Positions 52,147-60,487 of a DNA stretch of 64,000 nucleotides are shown here, piece by piece. Under the pieces are notes generated by a model. The model worked only from the letters and a program-made list of their open reading frames with translations, did no database searches and was not told where the DNA came from. The first letter of the stretch is position 1. Each line of letters opens with the position of its first letter. Made by a program: the position numbers and the translations under genes. Source of the DNA: Bacillus sp. AFS029637 (GTDB lineage: Bacteria > Bacillota > Bacilli > Bacillales > Bacillaceae_G); assembly GCF_002584985.1 (NCBI RefSeq), contig NZ_NUPZ01000019.1, positions 17,752-81,751 of the forward strand. Direction: 5' to 3'.

Positions 52147-53850
52147 TTACTTAATTTTTGCTGCATCAAAAGCCTTTTGAACCGCTTGAACTTCAGTTGA
52201 GTTTGCTCCATATTTATTCGTCGCAACTCGAATGCATGCTTGTCTCAATTCAGAGAAATCAGAAGTCATGTTTAATTCATCAGTATTTGCATAATGGAAA
52301 ATATCAAACATTTTATCCTCGCCAATTCCTTTTACAGTTACACCGTTATGAGTTCCACCTGTTGCAATTAGATAAGCAACTTTATTAATAATACTTGAGT
52401 TAAAATGAACGCCTCCTTGATCCCATCCATTAAAATCGTTAAATTCACTATAATCATCTGGATAAGGTACCCCAGCTGAAGACGGAACTGAAGACGGATT
52501 TGCCATATCACGGAAAACTGATCCAGTTTGTTCTCCCATTGTCCAGTTAAAAGTCCCATTATTTATGTATTTCTCAATAGATGTTCCCATAATATCAGAC
52601 AATGCCTCGTTAATCGCACCAGATTCTCCATAGTATTCAAGATTAGATTCACTAGATGTAACTGCATGTGTAAATTCATGTCCCGCTACGTCATATGCCT
52701 TTACAATAGGGTCTCCATATACAAGCATACTACCATTATCAGCACTTAACGCATTCTCCCAATTTTTCGGATCATTTGTATCCTCAGAGTCCCATGCGTG
52801 TACAACTGATACTACTTTTTGTCCTTTATTATCAAAACTATTACGCTTGTATTTATCTTTATAAAAATCATATACTTTTGTTGCTAAGTAATGAGCGCTT
52901 ACCGCCTTTGGATCATTAAACGTTGTTGAAGTGCTAGTTGCTAATGTTCCAGGATAATATCTCTCTTCTTTAGTAATATCCCTGTAATTCACATCATATG
53001 TTTCAATTCCCTGCCCTCGTGTATAATCAGCAAGCGCATATTTCCCGTTACTTTGTTTAGAAATGCCGAATGTACGAGATACACCTAAATCATCTTTTCC
53101 TGTCCCGGTTAATGGTGCAAGGTTATTTTTTCTACTTTCTTTTAAGGCTCCAACAAGCTTTTCACTTGCTTTTAAGTCCGATTCTTTCAACATATTTTTC
53201 AACATTTCTCCATTATGTGCATTCACTAAATAAGTACCAGATACATAGTTTGGTGTTGCAGCTTCAAATGTAACTTGGTATGCATTGCTAGCTTGTCCAT
53301 TATTTTCATCAACAAAAATAACTTCCTTTACTTCTGGCTCAGAAATAAACTTGATATCGTTCCCGTACTTTGTATAAATATATTGTTTTGCTTCTTCTTT
53401 TGATAGATTAATAGCCTTTTTCAAATCTTCTTGTTTTAAATTTTGCGCACTATCTCCTGAAACACTTTTAATAACACCCTTATTATCTACGTGTGCAGTT
53501 AATTGATGGCCATATACTTCTTTTCCTTCATATGTTTGTTGCAAACGCACTAGTGTAGTTCCATCATAAGAACCACGTTTTTGAAGGACTTTATAATCTA
53601 CTCCTGTTTCTCCATTCACTTGTTTTTGAGACAAAGCTTGCTCTGTTTTCTCCTTAAGAGCATCTTTTACTACATTCTCTGGTGCCTTTTGTGATGGTTG
53701 CGTAAGTTCACCTGTACGGAATGAATCCTCCTGAATTTGCACTTGTAGTTGATCTGTTTCCTCTGCATGACCTACTCCATATGGTGTTACAGTTGTTAAA
53801 GCTAATCCTGTTGTTAATGCAACTGTAGCTAAAGTTTTTTTATTACTCAT
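52147..53850 (-). CDS. npr: Thermolysin-type neutral protease (M4), NprB-like
   Basis: 567 residues from ATG 53850 (GAGGTG upstream). Signal peptide (about 1-30), FTP and PepSY prodomains (about 50-225), then the M4 catalytic domain: the zinc site VAGHEFTHAVTS (HExxH), the third ligand in GAINEALSDI, and the active-site His in GGVHFNSSI. The enzyme is secreted and activated by self-cleavage of the prodomain. A perfect PlcR box lies about 100 bp upstream. A TGTCGAA motif at 53912-53918 might be a Spo0A box between the two. Confidence 0.93.
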   Translation of the reverse strand: MSNKKTLATVALTTGLALTTVTPYGVGHAEETDQLQVQIQEDSFRTGELTQPSQKAPENVVKDALKEKTEQALSQKQVNGETGVDYKVLQKRGSYDGTTLVRLQQTYEGKEVYGHQLTAHVDNKGVIKSVSGDSAQNLKQEDLKKAINLSKEEAKQYIYTKYGNDIKFISEPEVKEVIFVDENNGQASNAYQVTFEAATPNYVSGTYLVNAHNGEMLKNMLKESDLKASEKLVGALKESRKNNLAPLTGTGKDDLGVSRTFGISKQSNGKYALADYTRGQGIETYDVNYRDITKEERYYPGTLATSTSTTFNDPKAVSAHYLATKVYDFYKDKYKRNSFDNKGQKVVSVVHAWDSEDTNDPKNWENALSADNGSMLVYGDPIVKAYDVAGHEFTHAVTSSESNLEYYGESGAINEALSDIMGTSIEKYINNGTFNWTMGEQTGSVFRDMANPSSVPSSAGVPYPDDYSEFNDFNGWDQGGVHFNSSIINKVAYLIATGGTHNGVTVKGIGEDKMFDIFHYANTDELNMTSDFSELRQACIRVATNKYGANSTEVQAVQKAFDAAKIK

Positions 53851-53948
53851 ATTTTTCACCTCATATAATTTTCTAAAATATTAATCTCACGAAAATTATA
53901 CTGTCTATCCATGTCGAAAAAAAGTAAAATACTGAATTTATGTAATAT

Positions 53949-53964
53949 TATGCAAAATTACATA
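53949..53964 (-). promoter_or_regulatory. PlcR box of the neutral protease gene
   Basis: TATGCAAAATTACATA fits TATGNAN4TNCATA exactly. Confidence 0.85.
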
Positions 53965-54061
53965 ATTTAAGATTAATGATTTATTTCTCAACTAACTTGA
54001 ACTTTATGATTAACTTCTGATCCCACCCCATTACCATCTACTTAAGAATTCAAAATTACCC

Positions 54062-54192
54062 CATGCCCATCAAGTTAAGATAAATCTGTATTCTTATAAT
54101 AAAAAAAACGTTACTCTTTTTATAAAAATACATAGAAAGAATAACGTTTTTTACACTTGGGGGTAGTGAAAATTTTTAAGTTGATGGGCATG
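54062..54192. mobile_element. MITE copy 5, next to a decayed end
   Basis: Left end CATGCCCATCAAGTTAAG, right end TTAAGTTGATGGGCATGG, 131 bp. The centre is a large hairpin (ACGTTACTCTTT / AAAGAATAACGT). Directly left, at 54029-54046, lies another degenerate end (CATTACCATCTACTTAAG), so two elements were nested. Confidence 0.75.
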
Positions 54193-54291
54193 GCCTTACC
54201 ATATCAAAAAAAGAAAATTGTACGTTTAGACACAATTTGGATACATTGAACTGTTTTCCTTTAAAATATCTCATTTATGATTTCCCTCACC

Positions 54292-54339
54292 CTGTTTTGC
54301 AAAAGTTTAGCTTAGTTTTAAACACTTTGCAACAGAACC
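54292..54339. repeat. 48-bp IS6-type element reduced to its two ends
   Basis: CCTGTTTTGCAAAAGT at the left and the inverse of GGTTCTGTTGCAAAGT at the right face each other with only 17 bp between. The whole transposase gene is gone. Confidence 0.55.
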
Positions 54340-54357
54340 ATGATAGGTTTAATGAAA

Positions 54358-54416
54358 AGAGCCCTAAAGAGATAGGGACTCTTTAGGGCTCACCTAATCG
54401 GATAAACTGATTAGGA
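54358..54416. other. Two tandem hairpins without a gene
   Basis: AGAGCCCTAAAGAG pairs with CTTTAGGGCT, and directly after it CCTAATC pairs with GATTAGG. AGGAGGAATATAAAG follows, but no start codon comes at the right distance. It may be the leader of a lost gene. Confidence 0.4.
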
Positions 54417-54489
54417 GGAATATAAAGATTTTAACATATAGATAACTCATGTGAAAGTAACAAAAAGATAACAAATGCCTAAAACTGAA

Positions 54490-54662
54490 TCCACTTGTGG
54501 AATTAATGTTGGATTAAAAGATTTTACCATTTTTTCTGATGGCACAACATACAAGAACCCTAAATTTTTACGTACATTAGAAAAAATTTAGCGAAAGCAA
54601 AGCATATTCTTTCTAGAAGAACAAAAGGTTCTTCGAACTGGATTAAACAACGCCATCCTTTC
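54490..54662 (+). pseudogene. IS605-family TnpB RuvC-I fragment
   Basis: GINVGLKDFTIFSDGTTYKN, KFLRTLEK and, one frame over, LAKAKHILSRRTKGSSNWIK match the first RuvC segment of TnpB. The catalytic Asp (GIDVG) is Asn here and there is a frameshift. Confidence 0.65.
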
Positions 54663-54751
54663 CTATGATTCTACAGAAAGAATAGCGTATTTTCATAGAT
54701 TTTGGGATTATTTTCTTAAGTTATATGAAAATATATGTATACAATATATGA

Positions 54752-54804
54752 TTGACAATTAAGGATTACATTTGTAATATGCATTTAAAGATTACAAATG
54801 TAAT
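54752..54804 (+). promoter_or_regulatory. Promoter with two BlaI/MecI-type operators
   Basis: TTGACA at 54752, 17 nt, TAATAT at 54775. ATTACATTTGTAATA (54765-54779) overlaps the -10, and ATTACAAATGTAAT lies at 54791-54804. Both contain the BlaI/MecI core TACA-N2-TGTA. Confidence 0.85.
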
Positions 54805-54820
54805 CAAGGAGGATTATACA

Positions 54821-55219
54821 ATGAAAGAATTACCTAAAATATCGGAAGCTGAATTGGAAATTATGAAAGTTCTTTGGTCAAAATCTCCTCAAACAGCGAA
54901 TGAAGTGATTGAAGCGTTGGAGGTAACAATGGATTGGAAACCAAAAACGATTCGAACACTTATTAATAGATTAGTTCAAAAAGAAGCTGTTTCTTATCAT
55001 CAAGAAAAAGGGAGTATGTATGCGTATTATCCTTTAGTATCACAAGATAGTTATTTACAAGTAGAAACAAAATCCCTACTCAAACGGTTTTATGGTGCAG
55101 CATTTAAGCCTTTACTTGTGAATTTCTTAAAAGAAGAAAAACTTTCTTCAGAAGATATTAATGAACTAAAACGCATTCTGGATGAGAAGACTGAGGAAAA
55201 TCAAAGGAAGGATAGATAG
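54821..55219 (+). CDS. BlaI/MecI-family repressor
   Basis: 132 residues from ATG 54821 (AAGGAGGATTATACA upstream). The winged helix reads ISEAELEIMKVLWSKSPQTANEVIEAL ... MDWKPKTIRTLINRLVQKEAV, typical of BlaI. The C-terminal dimerization part carries the usual LLKRFYGAAFKPLLVNFLKEEKL; cleavage by the partner protease normally falls near such a site. It would bind the two dyads in its own promoter. The partner gene follows 2 nt later. Confidence 0.92.
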   Translation: MKELPKISEAELEIMKVLWSKSPQTANEVIEALEVTMDWKPKTIRTLINRLVQKEAVSYHQEKGSMYAYYPLVSQDSYLQVETKSLLKRFYGAAFKPLLVNFLKEEKLSSEDINELKRILDEKTEENQRKDR

Positions 55220-55221
55220 TA

Positions 55222-56634
55222 ATGATAGATATGTTTGTAAATGTCTATCTACCTCGATTTTTTGATTGGGTAATAGAAACATCTATTATGGCAAGTATAG
55301 TAGTTGGTTTAATCTTATGTGTCAAAATCCTGCTAAGGAACAAGCTGACCCCACGCTGGCAGTACATGCTATGGTTGATATTAATTGTAAGGCTTTTATT
55401 GCCGTGGTCACCAAATAGTTCCTATAGTATCTATTCTATCCTTTCTTACAGTACGGGAACTTCAGTTAGCTTTCATCAAGATTCTATAACTGTTTCTCCT
55501 TCAAAAGAACAAATACAAGTAAAGACAGATATAGGCGATACAAAGGTTACCACAAAAGAAAATACCTATGCATCTGGTTCATCACAAATAGCTGAGGAAA
55601 GTAAAAAACAAGCACAGAATAATGAAAAGCAAAATGATAAGAGGTTATCAATTTATACCATCATTTTATATATTTGGCTTGCTGGAGTTATCATACTGAG
55701 CTTTGCTACTCTCAGTATGAATAGACGTTTATTACTCTATATAAAAAAACAACCTGTTATTATAAATCCAAGGGTTGTCGAAATCTTTGAGGACTGTAAA
55801 AAGTCTATGTCCGTTCAACAGGATATCCCACTGCTGTTAGCCGGGAAAATTTCAAGTCCAACTGTGTTCGGATTCATTCAATCCAAAGTGTTATTGTCAG
55901 GTGTACATATGAAAGTACTAGATGAGCAACAGTTACGATACATTTTTCATCATGAATTGGCTCACATCAAGCGAAGGGATGTTGGTGTTAATTGGCTTAT
56001 GCATGGCTTATTGATTCTAAATTGGTTTAACCCAATTCTTTGGTATGCCTACTCATGCATGCGTGAAGATCAGGAACTAGCTTGTGATGCATGTGCTCTT
56101 ATATATATAGATTCAAAGGAACAACTTGCATATGGTCATACCCTTATTAGCCTTTTAGAACACTATTCAGGTTATTATCAAGTGCCCAGCTTAGCAAACT
56201 TAAGTAGAAATAAACAAACGTTGAAACGGAGAATTCTTATGATTAAAAAATTCCAAAAGAAATCTTATCGTTGGTCTGCGATTGGATTCGTTACTATAGC
56301 TGCTATTTCAGTACTCACTTTACTAAATGCACATACAGAAGAACCAAAACAACTTACAAAAGAACAAAGAATTGAAAACCCTACAACACATAAAAATAAT
56401 AAATATCCAACTGATGATATTATTATCAATTATGATAATGGAGAAGTAGTAGCTTCCAATGGACAGTATCAGTTTGAGATAAAACAAAGGCCTCCTGAAA
56501 AAGTCAATGGAGATCCCTTTGTTGTTATAACAAGAGAACATCAAAAAATCATAGAAGAGGGACAGAATAAGGAAGGGGCTATTGAAGCAGGAGGAGGAAC
56601 AATGGTCTATTACAAAAAAATAAGTAACAATTAA
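55222..56634 (+). CDS. BlaR1/MecR1-like M56 metalloprotease with short extracellular domain
   Basis: 470 residues. Four TM helices with the M56 protease in the loop: FHHELAHIKRRD (HExxH) and REDQELACDACAL (third ligand). The last TM helix is near 350. Normal BlaR1/MecR1 proteins then carry a 250-residue penicillin-binding sensor; here only about 105 residues follow (ENPTTHKNNKYPTDD ... INYDNGEVVASNGQYQFEIK). The beta-lactam sensor Ser-x-x-Lys domain is absent, so the signal must differ. It overlaps the repressor operon; no beta-lactamase gene is near. Confidence 0.88.
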   Translation: MIDMFVNVYLPRFFDWVIETSIMASIVVGLILCVKILLRNKLTPRWQYMLWLILIVRLLLPWSPNSSYSIYSILSYSTGTSVSFHQDSITVSPSKEQIQVKTDIGDTKVTTKENTYASGSSQIAEESKKQAQNNEKQNDKRLSIYTIILYIWLAGVIILSFATLSMNRRLLLYIKKQPVIINPRVVEIFEDCKKSMSVQQDIPLLLAGKISSPTVFGFIQSKVLLSGVHMKVLDEQQLRYIFHHELAHIKRRDVGVNWLMHGLLILNWFNPILWYAYSCMREDQELACDACALIYIDSKEQLAYGHTLISLLEHYSGYYQVPSLANLSRNKQTLKRRILMIKKFQKKSYRWSAIGFVTIAAISVLTLLNAHTEEPKQLTKEQRIENPTTHKNNKYPTDDIIINYDNGEVVASNGQYQFEIKQRPPEKVNGDPFVVITREHQKIIEEGQNKEGAIEAGGGTMVYYKKISNN

Positions 56635-56656
56635 TAATCCAATAATCCTAATTATG

Positions 56657-56693
56657 TAAAAAATCCTTTCAGGTTTCCTGGAAGGATTTTTAA
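56657..56693 (+). terminator. Terminator of the BlaI/BlaR1-type operon
   Basis: AAAAATCCTT pairs with AAGGATTTTT around TCAGGTTTCCTGG, which adds CAGG/CCTG pairs. Confidence 0.75.
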
Positions 56694-56699
56694 GATTTT

Positions 56700-56797
56700 A
56701 CACTACACACAAAAAATGAGCTGAATTGTAGATAGGTAAAAATTTTCGTTTAGGGAGGACTTCATAGCCTTAGCTTGATAGCGATGTGACGCTACCC
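56700..56797. repeat. MITE copy 6, partial (one end only)
   Basis: The right end CTTAGCTTGATAGCGATG with GTGACGCTACCCC outside is intact; the inner part (ATGAGCTGAATT ... AAAATTTTCGTT) matches the family. The left end is missing. Confidence 0.6.
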
Positions 56798-56871
56798 CTA
56801 TTAGAGTCAGTAATTTAATTTATTCTAATAAAATGCAGTTTACTACTTCTTAAAATAAAAATCCTTTGTTT

Positions 56872-58098
56872 TTACAAATAATACTCAAACATTTTTGCAA
56901 CCTTTTCTTTCATTTTTTCTTTTATAGATAATTGATTGACGTCAGAGGATATTACTCGCTTTGAATTTTGTAAGTCTGCAGTAATCCCTGGTTTTATTTT
57001 CGAAATATAGACAGGGTCATGAATATAACAGTTCATTTCTTCATTTAAATGAAACGAGAGCGAATCAAAATTCACGGTCCCAACCATCAATACTTTTTCA
57101 TCAATCAAAAATACTTTACCGTGTAACACTCCATTTTTATAACCATATACTTCCATCCCTTGTTTTAATGCTTTTCGAATATATGGATACGCTGCTTCTT
57201 TAACTAACAGTGCATCCGAATGAGGTGAGAACAGAATTTTGATACGGACTCCCCTCTTTCTTGCATCTACTAATGCGTTCCAAATGGTTCTGTCTTTTGG
57301 TATAAAATAAGGTGTTAATATAATGATGGATTCTTTTGCTTGTTGAAACAGCATTGCATAATCTTGCCCAAGTTTTTCGCCACTATAATATGCAGTAAAT
57401 CGATGCGAGGTTGCTCCCTTCTCCTTTATCGCACTGTGTATCGGAATCGGTTCCTCTGAGTTTTTCTTCCAGTCTAACACAAATTGGTGTTCTAAATCTT
57501 GAACGCCCTCTCCTCGTATTTGAAGGTGATAATCTCTCCAGTAACCAAGTCTTTCTTTTTCCCCCAAATACTTCTTGCCAATGTTAAATCCACCAATGTA
57601 CCCAATTTTCCCATCAATAACTGAAATCCGACGATGATTCCGATGATCCAAAGAAGAAAAAAGATAAGGGAAAGCTGGCTTATTATAATACGTAAAATGC
57701 ACTCCTCTTTTAACTAATAATTCTCTTTCCTTCTTCTTTAGTAAAACTCCACCTAACCTGTCCACGGCATAGTATACTTCTACACCTTCCTGACTTTTTT
57801 TCCTCAATAACTCTAGAAACTGGTGACTTACTTTATCATCAGCAATAGAGAAGAAGTTAATATGTACGTAATGTTTTGCTTTCTTTATATCTGAGAATAA
57901 TTGCTTGTTTAACTGTTTCCCGTCTGTATACATAGTAATATCACTTTGACGAATAGGATATTGGCTAGGCTGCTGGTCAAATCTCCCACTTTTTTCAGCT
58001 ATTGTTCTGTCGATTTTACCCCAAACAAGTAAAACAAAACATCCGCCAATAAATACAAAGAGGAGTGCTCGGAGAATTTTCCCTATCTTTTTCAGCAT
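56872..58098 (-). CDS. Cardiolipin-synthase-like phospholipase D protein
   Basis: 408 residues. One N-terminal TM helix (about 7-28), then two PLD domains. The second HKD motif is normal (LHGKVFLIDEKVLMVGTVNFD). The first reads HRRISVIDGKIGYIGGFN, with Arg in place of the usual Lys in HxKxxxxD, which could lower activity or is a family variant. Members form cardiolipin from two phosphatidylglycerols at the membrane. AAAGGAGATTAAAT precedes the ATG. Only one TM helix is seen where standard Cls has two. Confidence 0.85.
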   Translation of the reverse strand: MLKKIGKILRALLFVFIGGCFVLLVWGKIDRTIAEKSGRFDQQPSQYPIRQSDITMYTDGKQLNKQLFSDIKKAKHYVHINFFSIADDKVSHQFLELLRKKSQEGVEVYYAVDRLGGVLLKKKERELLVKRGVHFTYYNKPAFPYLFSSLDHRNHRRISVIDGKIGYIGGFNIGKKYLGEKERLGYWRDYHLQIRGEGVQDLEHQFVLDWKKNSEEPIPIHSAIKEKGATSHRFTAYYSGEKLGQDYAMLFQQAKESIIILTPYFIPKDRTIWNALVDARKRGVRIKILFSPHSDALLVKEAAYPYIRKALKQGMEVYGYKNGVLHGKVFLIDEKVLMVGTVNFDSLSFHLNEEMNCYIHDPVYISKIKPGITADLQNSKRVISSDVNQLSIKEKMKEKVAKMFEYYL

Positions 58099-58429
58099 AT
58101 TTAATCTCCTTTATATATCATCGTTCTTTTTCTGTTAGTTTTTGTTATCAGGACAAAACTATTCTATATCCATCCATGAAGCTAATCTTTACCATAGAAT
58201 ATGTAAGTCAATTACGTTCTTACATAGTAGATTTTTCTTATGAATATTCTATTCAAGTTAATATAACACCGCTTAACGGTATTCCATGTATCTATTGGCT
58301 AAAACATCCTCCTTCAAATAATTAACTGTAAAATTCCTTATTCGCATAACCCTAAAATTGGAAATCGTACTATGATAACAAAATAGGCATTCTATATTTT
58401 GAAATACATTTACAAGGAGGAAATATTAC
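58099..58429. other. Intergenic region
   Basis: No gene is supported. A rightward frame (58178-58325) has no ribosome binding site and poor composition. The promoter of the small DUF1657 gene should lie in the last 60 bp. Confidence 0.35.
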
Positions 58430-58630
58430 ATGACAGTAAGCACTAAACTTAAACAAACTATCGCTGGATTAAAGAGTGCTCAAGCATGCCTAGAAGGATT
58501 TGTTCTTGATACTGATAACCAGCAAGCAAAACAATTATATAAAGGTGCAGCACAACAAACTCAAGAAATTATTGAATCTTTAAATCCTCGTCTTCAGCTA
58601 ATTGAACAAGAAGAGCCTCAGTACAAGTAA
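58430..58630 (+). CDS. DUF1657 family protein (66 aa)
   Basis: CAAGGAGGAAATATTAC precedes the ATG. VSTKLKQTIAGLKSAQACLEGFVLDTDNQQAK ... QTQEIIESLNPRLQ is the helical two-repeat pattern of DUF1657, small soluble proteins common in spore formers and often near spoVA-type genes. Here it stands alone. A MITE lies 100 bp downstream. The function is unknown. Confidence 0.8.
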   Translation: MTVSTKLKQTIAGLKSAQACLEGFVLDTDNQQAKQLYKGAAQQTQEIIESLNPRLQLIEQEEPQYK

Positions 58631-58728
58631 TAACATATTACCTTTCATATAGAATATCCGCACATCGAAGAGTGCTCAGCTTAGATAACGGTTATTAAAA
58701 TGATGATTACAATTAAATGTGCTCACCA

Positions 58729-58856
58729 CATCACTATCAAGATAAGAAAAACATGTATCCCAAAACGAAGAAAATGAGTTAAATTTTCATAAATAACTGT
58801 AAAATAATAAAATTTTCGTTTTGGGGATACTTTAAAATATTAGCTTGATAGGCATG
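58729..58856. mobile_element. MITE copy 7 joined to a second Tn4430-type end
   Basis: Left end CATCACTATCAAGATAAG, right end TTAGCTTGATAGGCATG, 128 bp, with the inside arranged as in copies 1 and 4 (AAAATGAGTTAAATTTTCATA, AATAACTGTAAAATAATAAA). The right end runs straight into a Tn4430-type terminal repeat, as at 21.9 kb. Confidence 0.75.
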
Positions 58857-58892
58857 GGGTACCACCAGCATTTTTGAAAAAACCACGCTATG
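58856..58892. repeat. Tn4430-type terminal repeat (solo, 37 bp)
   Basis: Starts GGGGTACCACCAGCATTT and ends ACCACGCTATG, one base shorter than the 38-bp form at 21.9 kb. Confidence 0.7.
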
Positions 58893-59004
58893 AGCATGCA
58901 AGATTTTATACAGTTTTTCGGCTAATCCAGTAACAAACGAGAACCTTAAAAACCACGACAGGATAGGAATGTATAAAGAATTGCATAGAATCATAGAAAT
59001 AGAA

Positions 59005-59042
59005 AAAGGTAGATCCCTACTCTTACAAGGAATCTGCCTTTT
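59005..59042. terminator. Terminator-like hairpin
   Basis: AAAAAGGTAGATCC pairs with GGAATCTGCCTTTT around CTACTCTTACAA. Confidence 0.55.
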
Positions 59043-59227
59043 CCTTGCTACCAATAACAGGACGTTATGTTAACTTCACATGTATAGGATATTCACTAAA
59101 AAAAACATTGCCTAGCCCAAAATAAAGAAAATTTGATTATAAGAATAATTTGATAGAAAACCATGATATAATAATAGTCTAAAAATTATAAATTCAAAGA
59201 CTATTAACAATGAGAGAGGCTTTCTTT

Positions 59228-59284
59228 ATGGCACACAGAAGGTCCTTTATCGTTAATGATTTTAAGGGAATAACACCTAATTAA
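59228..59284 (+). CDS. Possible 18-codon leader peptide before the GNAT gene
   Basis: ATG follows GAGAGAGG at a good distance. The peptide starts MAHRRSFIVNDF. It ends 44 nt before the acetyltransferase start, so it could control it by translation, as leader peptides do for some resistance genes. Chance is not excluded. Confidence 0.35.
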   Translation: MAHRRSFIVNDFKGITPN

Positions 59285-59328
59285 CATAAATGGTATAGGT
59301 ATTCTCTAAATTGGAAAGGGGAAAATTT

Positions 59329-59784
59329 ATGATTAAAACCGCTGTGAAACTTGTAGAATTAAATGCAGAAAACTGGTATGAATGTTGTGAATTAGAGTTA
59401 TCCGATGGACAAGCAGATTATATTGAACCAAATGCTATTTCAATAGCTCAATCAAAATTCGAACCAACTTTAAAACCTTATGCAATTTATTGCGAAGAAA
59501 AGATAGTAGGATTTTTAATGTTTAATTCTGAAATGGAAGAACTTGAAGGGTATTGGGTATATAGAATAATGATTGATAAGAAATTCCAAGGTAATGGTAT
59601 AGGGAAAGCAGCAACTAATTTAATGATTGAAGAAATGACTAAATTACCAAATGCAAAAAAAATAGTAGTGGGTTATCATCCTGAAAATAAAGGGGCCCAT
59701 TATTTGTATTCGAGTTTAGGTTTTGTTGATAATGGTGACATGTTCGGTAAAGAAATGGCAGTTATACGATATATAAATGACTAA
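59329..59784 (+). CDS. GNAT-family N-acetyltransferase
   Basis: 151 residues from ATG 59329 (GGAAAGGGGAAAATTT upstream). VKLVELNAENWYECCELELSDGQ resembles the start of the spermidine acetyltransferase (BltD/PaiA-like) subgroup. Motif A, the acetyl-CoA site, is RIMIDKKFQGNGIGKAATNLMIEEM (Q/R-x-x-G-x-G). HYLYSSLGFVDNGDMFGKEM is the C-terminal motif B. The substrate may be a polyamine or another amine. It is monocistronic, possibly behind a leader peptide. Confidence 0.88.
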   Translation: MIKTAVKLVELNAENWYECCELELSDGQADYIEPNAISIAQSKFEPTLKPYAIYCEEKIVGFLMFNSEMEELEGYWVYRIMIDKKFQGNGIGKAATNLMIEEMTKLPNAKKIVVGYHPENKGAHYLYSSLGFVDNGDMFGKEMAVIRYIND

Positions 59785-59859
59785 AAAATAAATATAAAAA
59801 AAGAAAAACTCGCAGTCACATGTAGGAAAGGGTTTACTTTAACTTCCAATATCGAGAAT

Positions 59860-59910
59860 TGTGGAAATGAGCTGTCCAAATGGACGTCTTATTGTATTTT
59901 TTGCTTTTTC
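59860..59910. repeat. Inverted copy of the inner Tn4430-like end sequence
   Basis: GAAATGAGCTGTCCAAA ... CTTATTGTATTTTTTGC is the inverse of 21928-21975. The 38-bp repeat that should follow is missing; TnpB debris follows directly. Confidence 0.5.
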
Positions 59911-59919
59911 TGTAGTAAC

Positions 59920-60063
59920 AGTTGTCTCATTTTTGGAAATGTAAAAAATATGACATTGTCTGAACAAGTCTATTCTTGTATTTGCGCTGTAAATCTCTAA
60001 AGAGATTATAACGCAGCTATCAATATCAAAAATGAAGCAATACGCCTATTAGCGTTAGTATAA
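59920..60063 (+). pseudogene. IS605-family TnpB C-terminal fragment
   Basis: GNVKNMTLSEQVYSCICAVNL, a stop, then RDYNAAINIKNEAIRLLALV. This is the zinc-finger and RuvC-III end of TnpB. Two zinc Cys are changed, and the catalytic region Asp-Arg-Asp has a stop in place of its first Asp. Confidence 0.7.
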
Positions 60064-60200
60064 ATAACAATAAAATAACCTTTGGAACAAGGGAGTTAGC
60101 TCAGCTATCTTAGGACGAATTCGTTAACTATCAAAAGTAATGATTAACCGAGAAGCCCCCACTTCAAACAGTCCATTAGGACGTTAAATGGCGGGTAGTT
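60064..60200 (+). repeat. IS605/IS1341-type right end (possible guide-RNA region)
   Basis: The stretch ends GAAGCCCCCACTTCAAAC ... GGCGGGTAGTTCAC, the structured right-end pattern of TnpB-encoding elements, from which the guide RNA is made. Since its TnpB is broken, this is a relic. Confidence 0.5.
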
Positions 60201-60204
60201 CACC

Positions 60205-60420
60205 GATTTATGGTACACCTATCGAAAAACACCTCATAATCAACTCGCTTTAGAACTGTTTAATGAGGCTGAGAAAGAAAATGATTCTGAACAGTTGAAA
60301 CAATCACTTATCGTCGTATAAGGAAAGACGGTCATAGGGAGGAGTCTGTCCAAAACCTTACGATTGAAACAATTGAACATCGTTTACCTAATGAGGAACA
60401 GTGGTCAATGAATTTACCAT
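60205..60420 (+). pseudogene. IS66-family transposase fragment
   Basis: TEKHPHNQLALELFNEAEKE, then with frame changes TITYRR-like and KDGHREESVQNLTIETIEHR, LPNEEQWS. This is the N-terminal region of IS66-type TnpC. Internal stops are present. Confidence 0.6.
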
Positions 60421-60439
60421 CTAGTAGTAGATTGCCTAA

Positions 60440-60481
60440 TAAAAAACACACTCGTTCTGATTAGGAACGAGTGTGTTTCTT
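60440..60481. terminator. Strong terminator after the 466-residue phospholipase C gene
   Basis: AAACACACTCGTTC pairs with GAACGAGTGTGTTT around TGATTAG. T-runs occur on both strands. Confidence 0.8.
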
Positions 60482-60487
60482 TTTAGG

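Noticed and set aside
52500-53300. Several plus-strand frames inside the neutral protease gene
   Set aside because: All are shadows of the M4 protease.
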